Shown: positions 8,600 to 18,891, counted from the stretch's first letter. The stretch is 64,000 nt of DNA from Candidatus Endomicrobium embiratermitis (GCA_009781315.1 WQYI01000002.1:148062-212061), one strand, 5' to 3'. The notes: generated by a model from the sequence alone, not told the origin. A program made the numbers and translations.

Positions 8600-9436
8600 A
8601 TGATTAACAACAGAAAAAGGAAATTTGCCGATATACTTTTTATAATTCTGCTTGCGGCCGGATTTGCGCTGATAATCGCAAGATCAACGCCGTTTGTCGG
8701 GCTTATAAAGAATTTTATTTATTTTGTTTCTTTTCCGAATGTCAGCGCGGCAAATAAAATATTCCAGTATGCCGGCGATTTTGCGGATAATATAAAATCA
8801 ATTGTGTATATCCGGCAGGAAAACCTTTTGTATAAACAAAAAAATCAGGAACTTTCCGATAAGCTCAGAAATTATGAAACCGTTATGGAACAATACGATA
8901 ACCTCGTAAAACTTTTAAACGTTCCGAAAATAAAAGATACGCAATCAGTATTCGCAAGAATTTCGGTGAGAGAACCCGGCGAATGGTTTCAGTGGTTCAT
9001 TATAGATAAGGGCTCGGAGGAAGGTTTGTATAAAGAGCTTCCCGTAGTTATGTTAAGAGATAACGGTCAGTTATGCGCCGTCGGGAGAATAATGGAAGCG
9101 CGCAAAGGTTCGTCTAAAGTCGGGCTTATAACGAATTCGTTGTCCGCGATTCCCGTTGAAATTAAAGGCAAAAGAATCAATTGCCTTGCCGAAGGTTTCA
9201 ATTCTAATTTACTTAAAATAACTTACATACCTTTAAACGCCAATGTGGAGCCGGGCGATGAAATTATAGCAAGCCCGTTCAGCTCGGTGTTTAACGCGGG
9301 TATGCCCATAGGCGTTATTAAAAGTATCTCTAAAGAACTTTCGCTTGATTTTAAAACTGCGCTGGCCGAAGTCTATTTTGAGTCCGATATTTTGTATGAG
9401 GCTATTATTTTAGTTCCGAAAGGCGCTGTGAAATGA
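8600..9436 (+). CDS. mreC: Rod shape-determining protein MreC
   Basis: The 278-residue protein has a short cytoplasmic N-terminus, one membrane helix (about 11-30), a coiled coil (about 68-105; ENLLYKQKNQELSDKLRNYE) and a beta-rich periplasmic domain. That domain carries MreC signatures such as GEWFQWFIIDKGSEEGL, GLITNSLSAIPVEI and GMPIGVIKSI. MreC forms a periplasmic scaffold that links the elongasome synthases PBP2 and RodA. The gene heads a four-gene rod-shape cluster, but mreB, which usually precedes mreC, is not next to it; the preceding gene is ccdA. TGTAAAATAC lies just six bases before the ATG and no Shine-Dalgarno is seen. Confidence 0.93.
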   Translation: MINNRKRKFADILFIILLAAGFALIIARSTPFVGLIKNFIYFVSFPNVSAANKIFQYAGDFADNIKSIVYIRQENLLYKQKNQELSDKLRNYETVMEQYDNLVKLLNVPKIKDTQSVFARISVREPGEWFQWFIIDKGSEEGLYKELPVVMLRDNGQLCAVGRIMEARKGSSKVGLITNSLSAIPVEIKGKRINCLAEGFNSNLLKITYIPLNANVEPGDEIIASPFSSVFNAGMPIGVIKSISKELSLDFKTALAEVYFESDILYEAIILVPKGAVK

Positions 9437-9933
9437 AAAAAGTTATAAGCTATGTTTTCTTTTATGCTTTCTTTTGTCTGCTTCAGTTTTTTTTCGGAAA
9501 ATATCTTACCGTCGGAGGAATATTTCCGAATTTTATTTTAATAGCCGTCGTATATTTAGGTTTTTCGCGCGGACGCATTAGCGCGCAGACAATGGGTTTC
9601 TGTTTCGGCCTTACGTGGGACGTATTTTCTACGGATGTATTCGGAGCAAGAACCCTGATGCTTACCGTGATAGGGTATTTTTCCGGTATGTTTAACAGGC
9701 AGTTTGATAAAGACCAGATTGCCGCGCAGGTTACGGCGGTTTTTTTAGCCAGCTTAGTTTATTGGGCGGGATTCAGCACGGTTTATTTTATTTTGCCCGA
9801 AGGAAGCAGAAATTATGTTCCGTTTGCCGTAACTCTTCCCGGAACGCTTAAAATAGTTGTTACGGTTTTAATAACGCCGTTAGTATTTTGGGTTTTAAAT
9901 TTTGCTTCCGTGTTAAAAAGAAGGTATTTGTAA
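9433..9933 (+). CDS. mreD: Rod shape-determining membrane protein MreD
   Basis: A 166-residue, highly hydrophobic protein with about five predicted helices. It carries typical MreD features: GGIFPNFILIAVVYLGFSRG near the N-terminus and GLTWDVFSTDVFGARTLMLTVIGYFSG in the middle, including the conserved GLxxDxFS pattern. It is an inner-membrane partner of MreC in the elongation complex. Its ATG overlaps the mreC stop by four bases (ATGA), and its own stop is directly followed by the mrdA start with no gap, so the cluster is translationally coupled. Confidence 0.92.
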   Translation: MKKVISYVFFYAFFCLLQFFFGKYLTVGGIFPNFILIAVVYLGFSRGRISAQTMGFCFGLTWDVFSTDVFGARTLMLTVIGYFSGMFNRQFDKDQIAAQVTAVFLASLVYWAGFSTVYFILPEGSRNYVPFAVTLPGTLKIVVTVLITPLVFWVLNFASVLKRRYL

Positions 9934-11742
9934 ATGGTTTGGCAGAAAGAAGATAAATACGCCTATGAAATCTTTCTTGAAAAACACAAGATAATACTTG
10001 TGTTTTTTGCGTTATTGTTTATTTTTATATCCGTAAGGCTCTTTTATCTTCAGGTTATAAAAGGAAATCATTACAGAAGAGTTTCCGACCAGCAAAGGAT
10101 GTATAACACGCACGAACGCGCGCCAAGAGGGATTATATATTCGGACAACGGCTCAATGATGGTAGTCAACGATTTTTCTTACGTCGCTTTATTTTACCCT
10201 TTTGAGCAGCAGGAAACGCCGTCCGACGAAACCATAGAACAGCTCAGCGTGATTTTAAAAAGAGACATAAAACCAAGTATAGATAAAAGCTGGCGTTACG
10301 GCAGAGTCGTCAAACTTGCCGATAACCTCACAATGGAAGAAATGTTTAAAATTCAGGAGAAAAAACTTGTTTTAAGCGGCATATCCGTGGTCAAAGAGCC
10401 GAAAAGAGTTTATTCTTTTTCGGAACAAAACAGCCATGTTACGGGTTATACGGGAGAAATAAGAGCCGATGAAATAGAGAGATTATCGGAATACGGTTAC
10501 AAAATGGGAGATTATGTAGGAAGAGGCGGAGTGGAACAGCAATACGACGCGTATCTTCAAGGTACGGACGGCGGCTGGCAGCTTGAAGTCAATGCAAAAG
10601 GTCACCAGACAAAAGCGTTTAAATACATTCCTCCGGAAATCGGCGCAAGCGTGCATTTAACCGTAAATCAAAATCTTCAAAATGCCGCTTACGATGCGTT
10701 GAAAAACAGCGCGACCGGAAGAGGAGCAGTAGTAGTTTTAGATACAAAAACCGGAGCTGTAAAAGCGCTGGTTTCTTCGCCCGGTTTTGACACAAATTCA
10801 GCCGGTACTAAAGAATTTTTAAGATACCTCAATGATAAGAAAAATTTGCCTCTTTTTAACAGGGCTTTACAGGCATTATATCCTCCGGGTTCCATTTTTA
10901 AAATAATAACTTTTGTCGCGGCGACGGAAGTTTTAAATATCAACCCTAAAGAAGCGGATTATTGTACCGGCAGTTTTGAACTTGGCAATAGGTGGTACAC
11001 CTGCTGGCTTAAAACCGGACACGGACGAGTCAATCTGATCTCGGCAACGGCGCAGTCGTGTAATATTTATTTTTATGATCTTGGTTTAAAGCTTGGCGTA
11101 AGGAATCTTGAAAAATACGCCAGGAAATTTTATATAGGCGAAAGAACCGGCATAGATTTGCCAAATGAAAAAAAAGGCTTTATACCGACTCCCGAATGGA
11201 AAAAGTCGCTATTTAAAATGTCATGGCTTCAGGGTGACACGGTAATACTTGCAATCGGGCAGGGAGCGTTGGACGTTACTCCTTTGCAAATGGCCGCTAT
11301 GATAAGCGCCGTTGCAAACAAGGGCGTATATTACAGGCCTTATATAGTCGATAATATCGTCAACATAAAAGGCGAAGAGGTTTACAAACACACGGTAAGA
11401 ACCAGAGATACTATAGACTTGTCAGATAGAACTTGGGATTTGCTTCACCGGTCTTTAATTGAAACAGTGGATAACGGAACCGGGCGAAGGAGTCAATTAC
11501 CCGGGATAAAAGTCGCGGGGAAAACCGGTACTGCGCAAAACCCGCAGAAAATTGACCATGCGTGGTTTGTTACCTTTGCGCCGGCTGACAATCCGGAAAT
11601 TGCTATTGCCGTTATAGTCGAACACGGCGGAGGCGGCGGGCTTAACGCCGTTCCGATAGCTAAAAAAATATACGAAGCTTATTTCGGAATAGAACCTGAA
11701 GAAGAAGATACTGCAGAAAAACAAAAAGGAAAGAAACAATGA
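9934..11742 (+). CDS. mrdA: Penicillin-binding protein 2 (elongation transpeptidase)
   Basis: A 602-residue class B PBP with a membrane anchor (about 20-40), the PBP dimerisation region (ERAPRGIIYSDNG; GYTGEI) and a C-terminal transpeptidase domain. All three active-site motifs are present: S320-x-x-K323 (PPGSIFK), S375-C-N377, and K530-T-G (GKTGTAQ). It cross-links sidewall peptidoglycan as the partner of RodA, encoded directly downstream with a four-base overlap. This separates it from the divisional PBP3/FtsI gene in the dcw cluster (25944-27665). Confidence 0.95.
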   Translation: MVWQKEDKYAYEIFLEKHKIILVFFALLFIFISVRLFYLQVIKGNHYRRVSDQQRMYNTHERAPRGIIYSDNGSMMVVNDFSYVALFYPFEQQETPSDETIEQLSVILKRDIKPSIDKSWRYGRVVKLADNLTMEEMFKIQEKKLVLSGISVVKEPKRVYSFSEQNSHVTGYTGEIRADEIERLSEYGYKMGDYVGRGGVEQQYDAYLQGTDGGWQLEVNAKGHQTKAFKYIPPEIGASVHLTVNQNLQNAAYDALKNSATGRGAVVVLDTKTGAVKALVSSPGFDTNSAGTKEFLRYLNDKKNLPLFNRALQALYPPGSIFKIITFVAATEVLNINPKEADYCTGSFELGNRWYTCWLKTGHGRVNLISATAQSCNIYFYDLGLKLGVRNLEKYARKFYIGERTGIDLPNEKKGFIPTPEWKKSLFKMSWLQGDTVILAIGQGALDVTPLQMAAMISAVANKGVYYRPYIVDNIVNIKGEEVYKHTVRTRDTIDLSDRTWDLLHRSLIETVDNGTGRRSQLPGIKVAGKTGTAQNPQKIDHAWFVTFAPADNPEIAIAVIVEHGGGGGLNAVPIAKKIYEAYFGIEPEEEDTAEKQKGKKQ

Positions 11743-13088
11743 TTCATGAAAAAGGTTTTTTTCAGCGTTTTATAAACGCGGTAGATTTATGGCTTTTTAC
11801 CGCTCTTGTAATACTTGTATTAATCGGCGTGTTTGCCATATATTCCGCGAGCTTTAATTACGGCGTATCTTCAAAATATATAACCGTTCAAACTGCGGCT
11901 TTTTTTCTGGGGCTTATATGCATGTTTGTAGCCGCAGGTTTGAATTACCAGTATTATAAGCAATTTGATAAAGTTATTTACATATTTTCGCTTGTTCTTT
12001 TGGTATCCGTACTTATTTTCGGCGTAACCGTAAACGGAGCCAAACGCTGGATTAGTTTCGGGCCTTTATCGTTTCAGCCGGTCGAAATAACAAAGCTGAT
12101 TTATATTCTTGTCATTTCTTCGTTTTTGGATAAAAACTGGAAAAATATCAGAAAACCTTCGGCTCTTGCGTATACTTTTGCGATACTTATGGGGCATTTT
12201 GCTCTTATTATGATGCAGCCCGCTTTTTCATCCACGCTTCCGTACTTTTTAGTGACGCTTGTTCTTTTGTATGTCGCCGGCGCCGAGCCGTTTTATCTTT
12301 TATGTGTATCTCTGTTTTGCGGTTTAACCGTGGGAATCCCTTTGTTTATAGAATTTTTAAAACTTCAGGAATTTGTTATTTATCCTGTTTCGCAGTTAGG
12401 GCATTTTATAAACTCTATTCAAGACAATGTTATGGGGATTTTTTACGTCGCTGTCATTATAATCGCTGTTATATTTGCCGTGTGGTGGTTTTTATGGAAA
12501 TTGAAAACAAAAATTTCCATAATATATCCGATTTTGCTTGGATTTGCGATTATGTTCGGGTTCACAGCTTCGATGTCTGTTGAAAAATCGTTAAAAGATT
12601 ATCAGAGAAAAAGGATGGTAGTGTTTTTATATCCGGAAACCGATTCGCGCGGTGCGGGATATAATGTTATACAGTCTAAAATCGCAATGGGTTCCGGTAA
12701 AATTTCCGGCAAAGGTTTTTTAAAAGGCACCCAGACGCAGTTAGGTTTTCTCCCCGAACAGCATACGGATTTCATCTTTTCCGTAATAGGCGAAGAAGGC
12801 GGATGGCTTGTTTCTCAGACCATCATTTTACTGTATTTTATTTTTATATGGCGTGCTTTAGTAATCGCAAGAGAAGCTCGCGACAGATACGGTTCTCTTG
12901 TGGCAATCGGCATAGCCGCCATGTTTGCTTTTTACGTAGTCATAAATATAAGCATGGTTACGGGTCTTATGCCTGTGGCAGGCGTGCCTCTGTTGTTTCT
13001 TTCATACGGAGGCTCTTCAATGGTTTCGTCCATGATTGCCGTAGGAATATTGTTTTCAATACATATGAGAAGATACACGTACTATTAG
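11739..13088 (+). CDS. rodA: Peptidoglycan glycosyltransferase RodA (SEDS family)
   Basis: A 449-residue polytopic protein of the SEDS family that polymerises lipid II for sidewall growth together with PBP2. SEDS motifs seen are LSFQPVEITKLIYI, HTDFIFSVIGEEGG and the C-terminal GVPLLFLSYGGSSM. Its position after mreC, mreD and mrdA assigns it to RodA rather than FtsW; the dcw cluster carries a separate ftsW. It is somewhat longer than typical RodA, with an extra membrane-proximal segment around residues 185-265. The stop lies at the edge of an intergenic palindrome. Confidence 0.93.
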   Translation: MIHEKGFFQRFINAVDLWLFTALVILVLIGVFAIYSASFNYGVSSKYITVQTAAFFLGLICMFVAAGLNYQYYKQFDKVIYIFSLVLLVSVLIFGVTVNGAKRWISFGPLSFQPVEITKLIYILVISSFLDKNWKNIRKPSALAYTFAILMGHFALIMMQPAFSSTLPYFLVTLVLLYVAGAEPFYLLCVSLFCGLTVGIPLFIEFLKLQEFVIYPVSQLGHFINSIQDNVMGIFYVAVIIIAVIFAVWWFLWKLKTKISIIYPILLGFAIMFGFTASMSVEKSLKDYQRKRMVVFLYPETDSRGAGYNVIQSKIAMGSGKISGKGFLKGTQTQLGFLPEQHTDFIFSVIGEEGGWLVSQTIILLYFIFIWRALVIAREARDRYGSLVAIGIAAMFAFYVVINISMVTGLMPVAGVPLLFLSYGGSSMVSSMIAVGILFSIHMRRYTYY

Positions 13089-13178
13089 AAGATTAGATGA
13101 TGATAAGTTTAGAAGATGAGCAAAAACAAAGTCGTTACCCAACCTCTCAACTTCTCATCCTCTAATCCTTTGCCGTTT
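13083..13178 (+). repeat. Intergenic palindrome, AGAAGATGAG-word type
   Basis: The left arm is a string of AGAAGATTAG/ATGATGATAAG/AGAAGATGAG words. The right arm is CTCTCAACTTCTCATCC followed by TCTAATCC, its approximate complement. The centre is CAAAAACAAAGTCGTTAC and the right end is TTGCCGTT. ACAAAGTCGTT recurs in the centre of the uvrB-distal element (38246-38338), whose arms are otherwise different. Confidence 0.7.
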
Positions 13179-13241
13179 TTGTTTCGTCTGTCGTAAAAAT
13201 TATATATAATTAAACGATTTCAATATATTAAGGGGAAACAA

Positions 13242-15860
13242 ATGTTAAAGAAAATTTTAGGGGCGATTTTCGGATCGCAAAATGAAAGGGATATCAAAGC
13301 CATATTGCCGATAGTCCAAAAAGTCAATGCTTTGGAACCTTCAATAAAAAAACTTTCCGACGATGAATTGAAAGCAAAAACCGCGGAGTTTCGCGAAAGG
13401 CTTGAAAAAGGCGAAACGCTTGAAGATATTATGTCAGAAGCGTTTGCATGCGTAAGGGAAGCCTCCGTGAGAACCATAGGCTTAAGGCATTTTGACGTCC
13501 AGATTATGGGCGGATATATTTTGCACAAAGGCAAAATAGCCGAAATGCGCACCGGAGAAGGAAAAACTTTGGTGGCTACTCTTGCGTCGTATTTAAACGC
13601 TTTGCCCGCCAAAGGCGTGCATATCGTAACGGTCAACGATTATCTTGCCAAAAGAGACAAAGAGTGGATGGGCAGCATTCATGAAAAACTGGGGTTAACG
13701 GTCGGCAACGTTTCGCATGATAATACTAACGATGAAAGACGCGCCGCTTATAATTGCGATATAACTTACGTCACAAACAACGAACTCGGTTTTGATTATT
13801 TAAGAGACAATATGGTTATATCAAAAGAGGACAGAGTATTGCGTCCTTTGAATTACGCGATTATAGACGAAGTCGATTCGATTTTGATAGACGAGGCAAG
13901 GACGCCTTTGATTATTTCAGGCGCGGGCGAGCAGTCAACGGAAAAATATTATATTTCCGACAGAATAGTTCCGATGCTTAAAGGCAGAAAAGTGACGGAG
14001 AACGAAGAAATAAAGGCGAAATACTCCGGCGAGGATTTGTCTAAAGGATATGATTATCTCGTAGACGAAAAAAATCATTCGGTTGTTTTGACTGAGCAGG
14101 GCGTTCAGAAAGCCGAAAGAATTTTGGGCGTAAAAAATATTTACGACGATTTGCAGTCCGAGTGGGTTCATCATATAACGCAGGCCGTAAGGGCGCATAA
14201 TTTGTATCACCGCGACGTGGAATACGTCGTAAAAGACGGTGAAGTTATTATTGTCGACGAATTTACGGGAAGGCTTATGCCTGGCAGAAGATGGTCGGAC
14301 GGGCTTCATCAGGCGGTTGAAGCCAAAGAAAATATGAAAATAGCCGATGAAAACCAAACGCTTGCCACAATAACTTTTCAGAATTTTTTCAAAATGTATA
14401 AAAAAATCGCGGGTATGACTGGTACGGCTTCTACGGAATCCGCCGAATTTTGGGAAATATACAAACTCGGCGTAGTCGAAGTTCCGACAAATAACGCGAT
14501 GATAAGAAAGGATTTTCCCGACGTAATTTACAGAACCGAAAGGGAAAAAGACAACGCGATAATAAACGAAGTCGAGGCGTCTTGGAGAAAAGGCCAGCCG
14601 GTTCTTGTGGGTACAAGATCTATCGAGAAATCCGAGAAACTTTCGGCGATGCTTAGAAAAAAAGGTATTCCGCATCAGGTTTTAAACGCAAAATACCATG
14701 AACTTGAAGCGCAGATTATAGCTAACGCCGGCGCAAAAAGCGCGGTGACGATTGCCACGAATATGGCGGGCAGAGGAACGGATATTGTTTTAGGCGCCGG
14801 AGACGTTGAACAAAATAAAGAAGTCATAGCTTTAGGCGGACTTCATATTATAGGCACCGAAAGGCATGAATCGCGAAGAATCGATAATCAGTTAAGAGGA
14901 CGTTCAGGCAGACAGGGAGACCCGGGTTCATCAAGGTTTTTCTTATCCACGGAAGACGAACTTATGAGGCTTTTCGGTTCCGACAGAATAGGCGTTTTTA
15001 TGCAGAGGCTCGGTCTTAAAGAAGGCGAAGATATTCAGCATCCTTTGATATCAAAAGCCGTTGAAGGCGCTCAAAGAAAAGTCGAAGGAAGCAACTTTGA
15101 CATAAGAAAGCAGCTTGTAGATTTTGACAATGTAATGAACAAGCAGAGAGAAGCCGTTTACAGGCTCAGAAATGAAATCCTTGAAGGCGAAGACATAACG
15201 GAAACAATTAAGGATATGATAAAAGAGTCTGTTGACGAGAAAGTACAGCTCTGGGCTACAGCAAAATATCCCGAAGAGTGGGATTGGACAAGCATAGAAA
15301 CCTGGATTTTGAAAGCTTTCGGAATAAAATACGAAATAGATAAAGATGCGATAGCTTATGTGACTCAGGAGGCTCTTGCTGAAGATTTAAACACGAAAAT
15401 CCTTGAGGCTTATGAAAAAAGAAAAGAACAGTTAACTCCGGAATTATTGTCGCATATCCAAAGAATGGTTTTGCTTCAAATGATAGATTCGTCATGGAGA
15501 GATCATTTATATGAGCTTGATCAGGTAAGGCGCGGAATAGGTTTCAGGGCGTATGCGCAGAAAGATCCGAAAATCGAATATCAAAAAGAGTCTTTCAGGT
15601 TATTTGAATCGATGATGAAAAGAATAAGAGAAAGCACCGTGGAATACATTTTTAAAGTTCAGGTTGACGTAAGACCGCAGGGGATGATGAGGCCTCCGCA
15701 GGACGCGACGCAGTATAAAAATGAGGATTCAAAAGTAAATCCCGGATTGAAAAATCCGTCAAACGATAAGGTTAAACCAAAAGATTTGAATAAAATAGGC
15801 AGAAACGACCCTTGTCCGTGCGGCAGCGGGAAAAAGTATAAAAAATGCTGCGGAGCTTAA
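13242..15860 (+). CDS. secA: Preprotein translocase ATPase SecA
   Basis: An 872-residue SecA, of normal length. The motor carries MRTGEGKT (Walker A), [19 protein letters not shown] (Walker B), GMTGTA, and the second RecA-like domain motifs [13 protein letters not shown] and [13 protein letters not shown]. The preprotein cross-linking and helical scaffold domains follow. The protein ends in a zinc-binding SecB/phospholipid interaction tail ([15 protein letters not shown]). It drives protein export through SecYEG, needed here for the many exported products in the window. AAGGGGAAA lies before the ATG, and a possible -10 (TATAAT, 13205-13210) sits upstream. The stop codon merges with an AACGGCAG motif. 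Confidence 0.98.
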   Translation: MLKKILGAIFGSQNERDIKAILPIVQKVNALEPSIKKLSDDELKAKTAEFRERLEKGETLEDIMSEAFACVREASVRTIGLRHFDVQIMGGYILHKGKIAEMRTGEGKTLVATLASYLNALPAKGVHIVTVNDYLAKRDKEWMGSIHEKLGLTVGNVSHDNTNDERRAAYNCDITYVTNNELGFDYLRDNMVISKEDRVLRPLNYAIIDEVDSILIDEARTPLIISGAGEQSTEKYYISDRIVPMLKGRKVTENEEIKAKYSGEDLSKGYDYLVDEKNHSVVLTEQGVQKAERILGVKNIYDDLQSEWVHHITQAVRAHNLYHRDVEYVVKDGEVIIVDEFTGRLMPGRRWSDGLHQAVEAKENMKIADENQTLATITFQNFFKMYKKIAGMTGTASTESAEFWEIYKLGVVEVPTNNAMIRKDFPDVIYRTEREKDNAIINEVEASWRKGQPVLVGTRSIEKSEKLSAMLRKKGIPHQVLNAKYHELEAQIIANAGAKSAVTIATNMAGRGTDIVLGAGDVEQNKEVIALGGLHIIGTERHESRRIDNQLRGRSGRQGDPGSSRFFLSTEDELMRLFGSDRIGVFMQRLGLKEGEDIQHPLISKAVEGAQRKVEGSNFDIRKQLVDFDNVMNKQREAVYRLRNEILEGEDITETIKDMIKESVDEKVQLWATAKYPEEWDWTSIETWILKAFGIKYEIDKDAIAYVTQEALAEDLNTKILEAYEKRKEQLTPELLSHIQRMVLLQMIDSSWRDHLYELDQVRRGIGFRAYAQKDPKIEYQKESFRLFESMMKRIRESTVEYIFKVQVDVRPQGMMRPPQDATQYKNEDSKVNPGLKNPSNDKVKPKDLNKIGRNDPCPCGSGKKYKKCCGA

Positions 15861-15900
15861 ACGGCAGTGAGTAGTTAGTAGTGAGAATAAGTAGTGGACG
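15859..15900 (+). repeat. AACGGCAG-led GT-rich word string after secA
   Basis: AACGGCAG begins within the secA stop codon and is followed by repetitive GTGAGTAGTTAGTAGTGAG words. It resembles one arm of the gene-end palindrome family; no convincing complementary arm is visible before the next element, so this may be a solitary half. Confidence 0.45.
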
Positions 15901-15912
15901 TCAATTTGTTGT

Positions 15913-16021
15913 TGTCATTCCGGGCTTGACCCGGAATCCATGGTTGTTAAGAACAATATTTTATTCCTTATTCTTTTAATGGCAAAGGCAAACGTGGATA
16001 CCGGTTTTCACCGGTATGACA
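15913..16021 (+). repeat. TGTCAT...ATGACA two-stem palindromic element
   Basis: The element starts TGTCATTCCGGGCTTGACC with a first stem ATTCCGGG/CCCGGAAT. It ends with a second stem (ATACCGGT/ACCGGTAT) closing in ATGACA. The interior (TTGTTAAGAACAAT ... TTTATTCCTTA ... AACGTGGAT) is shared with the copy inside prmC at 20820-20925, showing they are relatives rather than unrelated hairpins. Confidence 0.85.
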
Positions 16022-16058
16022 AATGTTTGTCTTTAGAGATACTCAGTTAGGAGTTAGG

Positions 16059-17621
16059 ATGATAAGGAAGCGTCTGTCATTGCGTTGGAGAAAAGCTTTG
16101 TTTAAAGCTCCCAAAGCAATCCGGAAACTTTTAGTAAAAAATTCCCGTAATATTTTTCTTTCAGTTTTAACAGGTTTATTGGCGGTTGCCGCGTTCCCTA
16201 AAATAAGCCTGTTTTTTTTAGCGTGGATTGCGCTTGTTCCTTTATTACTTGTATTGTCGCGCTCAAGCGTTAAACAATCGTTTTTTTACGCGTTTTTGTC
16301 GGGTTTTGTTTTCAACGCGGCAGGGCTTTACTGGCTTATTCCTATGCTTCATTTTAACACGGGTTCGTATGTTCAGGCTTTTTCAGCTTCGTGCGTTTTA
16401 TGGGCATATCTTGCTTTATATTGGGGAGTTTGGGGTTGGCTCTTTGCCGTAGCTAAAAAATATTTTTCATCTACGTGGATTTTTTCGGTTTTTATGCCAG
16501 CCGCATGGGTTGTTTTGGAATACGCGAGAACTTATTTCTTAACAGGTTTCCCGTGGATGCTTGCGGGTTATTCACAGTACCGTTTTACGGAAATAATACA
16601 AATCGCGGAATTTACCGGAGTTTACGGCGTGTCTTTTGTCTTGGTTTTTTGCAATATACTTTTTTATTTCTGGATGACTGACAAAAAAGGAAATAAATAT
16701 TTGTACTCCGCTCTGTTTTTAATAACAGCTCTTTCGGTTTTTGGCGCTTTCAGGCTCGATAAGTTTAAATTTTTCGGAAACGAAGAATTTACCGTCGCCA
16801 TAGTTCAGCCCAATATCGACCAATATAAAAAATGGGATCAGGGATTTAAAGACGAAATTTTATACAGCCTTGAATATTACGCCGATAAAATTTCCGACGA
16901 TAAAGTAGATTTGGTGGTCTGGCCTGAAGCCGCGATGCCTGATTTTGTCCCTTATGATAAACAGGCTCTGTTAACTGCCGAAAAAATCGCAAAAACCGCA
17001 GGCGGTTTAAATATCATAGGAGCTCCTCATAACGACAAATCCGGAAAATTGTTTAACGCGGTTTTTGAGTTTGACGGAAGCGGATATAAATCCGTTCATA
17101 AAAAAAATCACCTTGTGCCGTTCGGCGAATACGTGCCTTTGAGAAAACAATTAGGCAGATTTTTCGGCGTTTTAAACGATATGGGCGATTTTGAAAAAGG
17201 GACGGATAAAAAAGTTTTTACCGACGGTAAAGTTTTTGCCGGACCTACGATATGCTCGGAAAATTTTTATCCGGACATATCAAGACAGTTTTGTCTTGAC
17301 GGCGCAAAAGTTTTGACAAACCACACTAACGATGCGTGGTTTTTCGATACGGCGGCTCCTTACCAGCATTTTATGATGAATGTTTTCAGAGCCGTAGAAA
17401 ACCGCAAATTTGTTTTAGTTTCGGCAAATTCGGGCGTGTCCGGCATTGTTGAAGCGTCGGGAAGAATAGTTTCTTTTATTCCCGCGTCGCAGGAAGCGCT
17501 TATAACAGCCGAGTTTTTACAAAATGATTTCCATACGTTTTATACGTTACGCGGCGATATTTTTGTAAAAATATGCATGTTTGTATTGATATTTTTGTTT
17601 GTAACGATTTTAATTTTGTAA
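16059..17621 (+). CDS. lnt: Apolipoprotein N-acyltransferase
   Basis: A 520-residue protein with an N-terminal block of membrane helices and a carbon-nitrogen hydrolase domain. The catalytic triad is recognisable as E290 (VWPEAAMPDF), K349 (KKNHLVPFGEYVP) and C399 (GPTICSENFYPD). It transfers an acyl chain to the N-terminal cysteine of lipoproteins in the periplasmic leaflet, which supports a diderm cell. An ATG at 16023 opens the frame, but it lies on the end of a palindromic element; ATG 16059 has TAGGAG five bases upstream and is preferred. Lipoprotein substrates are encoded at 58855 and 59281. Confidence 0.93.
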   Translation: MIRKRLSLRWRKALFKAPKAIRKLLVKNSRNIFLSVLTGLLAVAAFPKISLFFLAWIALVPLLLVLSRSSVKQSFFYAFLSGFVFNAAGLYWLIPMLHFNTGSYVQAFSASCVLWAYLALYWGVWGWLFAVAKKYFSSTWIFSVFMPAAWVVLEYARTYFLTGFPWMLAGYSQYRFTEIIQIAEFTGVYGVSFVLVFCNILFYFWMTDKKGNKYLYSALFLITALSVFGAFRLDKFKFFGNEEFTVAIVQPNIDQYKKWDQGFKDEILYSLEYYADKISDDKVDLVVWPEAAMPDFVPYDKQALLTAEKIAKTAGGLNIIGAPHNDKSGKLFNAVFEFDGSGYKSVHKKNHLVPFGEYVPLRKQLGRFFGVLNDMGDFEKGTDKKVFTDGKVFAGPTICSENFYPDISRQFCLDGAKVLTNHTNDAWFFDTAAPYQHFMMNVFRAVENRKFVLVSANSGVSGIVEASGRIVSFIPASQEALITAEFLQNDFHTFYTLRGDIFVKICMFVLIFLFVTILIL

Positions 17622-17634
17622 AGAGGAGAATATT

Positions 17635-18724
17635 ATGTTGGAAAACCAGAAAGAAAGAATCGGGGAATTAAGGAGGTCTCTTTGATATAGATTCTAAAAC
17701 GAATCAGATCAAAGAGCTTGAAATAGAAATTTCAGACCCTGATTTTTGGAACGACCAGAATAAAGCGAAAAAAATTATGTCTGAACTTGACAGTCTGAAA
17801 AATCTGTGCGGTCTTTGGCGCGATATGGATAAGCGCGTAAAAGATTTGTCGGACTTAAAAGAGCTTGCGGATTTGGAAAACGACGAAATTCTTTTGAAAG
17901 ACATTGAAGAAGGAAGCAAAAAACTTGAAAAAGAGTTGTCTGCTTTTGAAACGAAAACCAAACTCGGCGGGCAACACGATAAAAATAACGCTATTATGTC
18001 CATTCACGCGGGAGCCGGCGGTACTGAATCCTGCGACTGGGCGCAAATGCTTGTGAGAATGTATTCAAGATGGGCCGAAGATAAAGGTTTTGAAGTCGAA
18101 GTCGTAGACAGTCTGGACGGCGACGAAGCGGGAATAAAAAGCATTACTATGATAATCAAAGGAGAATACGCTTACGGTTTATTGCAGTCTGAAATAGGCG
18201 TTCACAGGCTTGTGAGGATTTCCCCTTTTGACGCGAACAAAAGAAGACATACGTCTTTTTCGTCTGTTGACGTAATACCTGAAGTCGAGGATAATATAGA
18301 CATTGTTGTTGATGACAAAGATATAAGAATCGACACTTACAGGGCAAGCGGAGCCGGCGGTCAGCATATAAATAAAACCGATTCTGCCGTAAGAATTACG
18401 CATTTGTCTACGGGAATTATAGTCCAGTCCCAAAACGACCGTTCGCAGATAAAAAACAGAGCTACCGCTATGAAACTTTTAAAAGCGAAGCTTTACGAAC
18501 TTGAGCGTGAAAAACAGCGCGCTTCCTATGAGAAACATTACAGCGAAAAAGGGGCGATAGAATGGGGGAGCCAGATACGCTCTTACGTGTTTATGCCTTA
18601 TCAGCTTGTAAAAGATAACCGTACGGGTTATGAAACGTCCCAGGTCGCGGCCGTAATGGATGGCGACATAGACGATTTTATCGGGACGTATTTATCTTGG
18701 AAACTCGGCAATAAGAAAAAATAA
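17635..18724 (+). CDS. prfB: Peptide chain release factor 2, programmed +1 frameshift
   Basis: The 5' part (ATG 17635, SD AGAGGAG) runs 16 codons to an in-frame TGA at 17683-17685. The sequence before it is AGG-AGG-TCT-CTT-TGA: an internal Shine-Dalgarno, three bases, then the slippery CTT and the RF2 stop codon, with the spacing known from E. coli prfB. Shifting +1 (next codon GAT at 17684) gives a continuous 362-residue RF2. It carries the stop-recognition motif SPF (RLVRISPFDANKRR) and the GGQ hydrolysis motif ([12 protein letters not shown]). RF2 terminates at UGA and UAA; low RF2 favours the frameshift, giving autoregulation. A start at 17777 would lose the N-terminal domain and is rejected. 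Confidence 0.97.
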
Positions 18725-18726
18725 TA

Positions 18727-18821
18727 TACGGATGCACGGAGGCGCAGATGCATTGATGCATGGCAACTACTTTTGTCTTTGCTATGCATCCACGCATCTA
18801 AGCATATAATCTTCTGTCGTT
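18727..18821 (+). repeat. Intergenic palindrome, GCATCC/GATGCA-word type
   Basis: The left arm GGATGCACGGAGGCGCAGATG, continuing to GATGCATGGCAAC, is complementary to TTTGCTATGCATCCACGC and ATCTAAGC. The centre ACTACTTTTGTCTTTG reads in reverse complement as CAAAGACAAAAGTAGT, close to the centre at 8514-8531. It ends AATCTTCTGTCGTT. Confidence 0.72.
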
Positions 18822-18825
18822 GTAT

Positions 18826-18854
18826 TTGACAAATATAGAAAATTATTGCATAAT
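18826..18854 (+). promoter_or_regulatory. Predicted sigma-70 promoter of rpmE
   Basis: A perfect TTGACA (18826-18831) and CATAAT (18849-18854) are separated by 17 bases, about 38 bases ahead of the rpmE ATG. It starts five bases after the palindrome that ends at 18821. Confidence 0.72.
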
Positions 18855-18891
18855 TAATATCAATTTTTAATGAAAAAGGAGACGTTTAGAT

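Noticed and set aside
12302..13096. Additional plus-strand ORFs overlapping rodA
   Set aside because: They are other-frame shadows; rodA explains this DNA, and their translations show no family features.
13935..14675. 246-codon minus-strand ORF within secA
   Set aside because: It is an antisense shadow of a highly conserved gene, with no start signals or recognisable domain.
17777..18724. prfB as a gene starting at 17777, or as a frameshifted pseudogene
   Set aside because: The upstream 16 codons, the AGGAGG-TCT-CTT-TGA cassette and the +1 continuation give a full-length RF2 by the known programmed frameshift.
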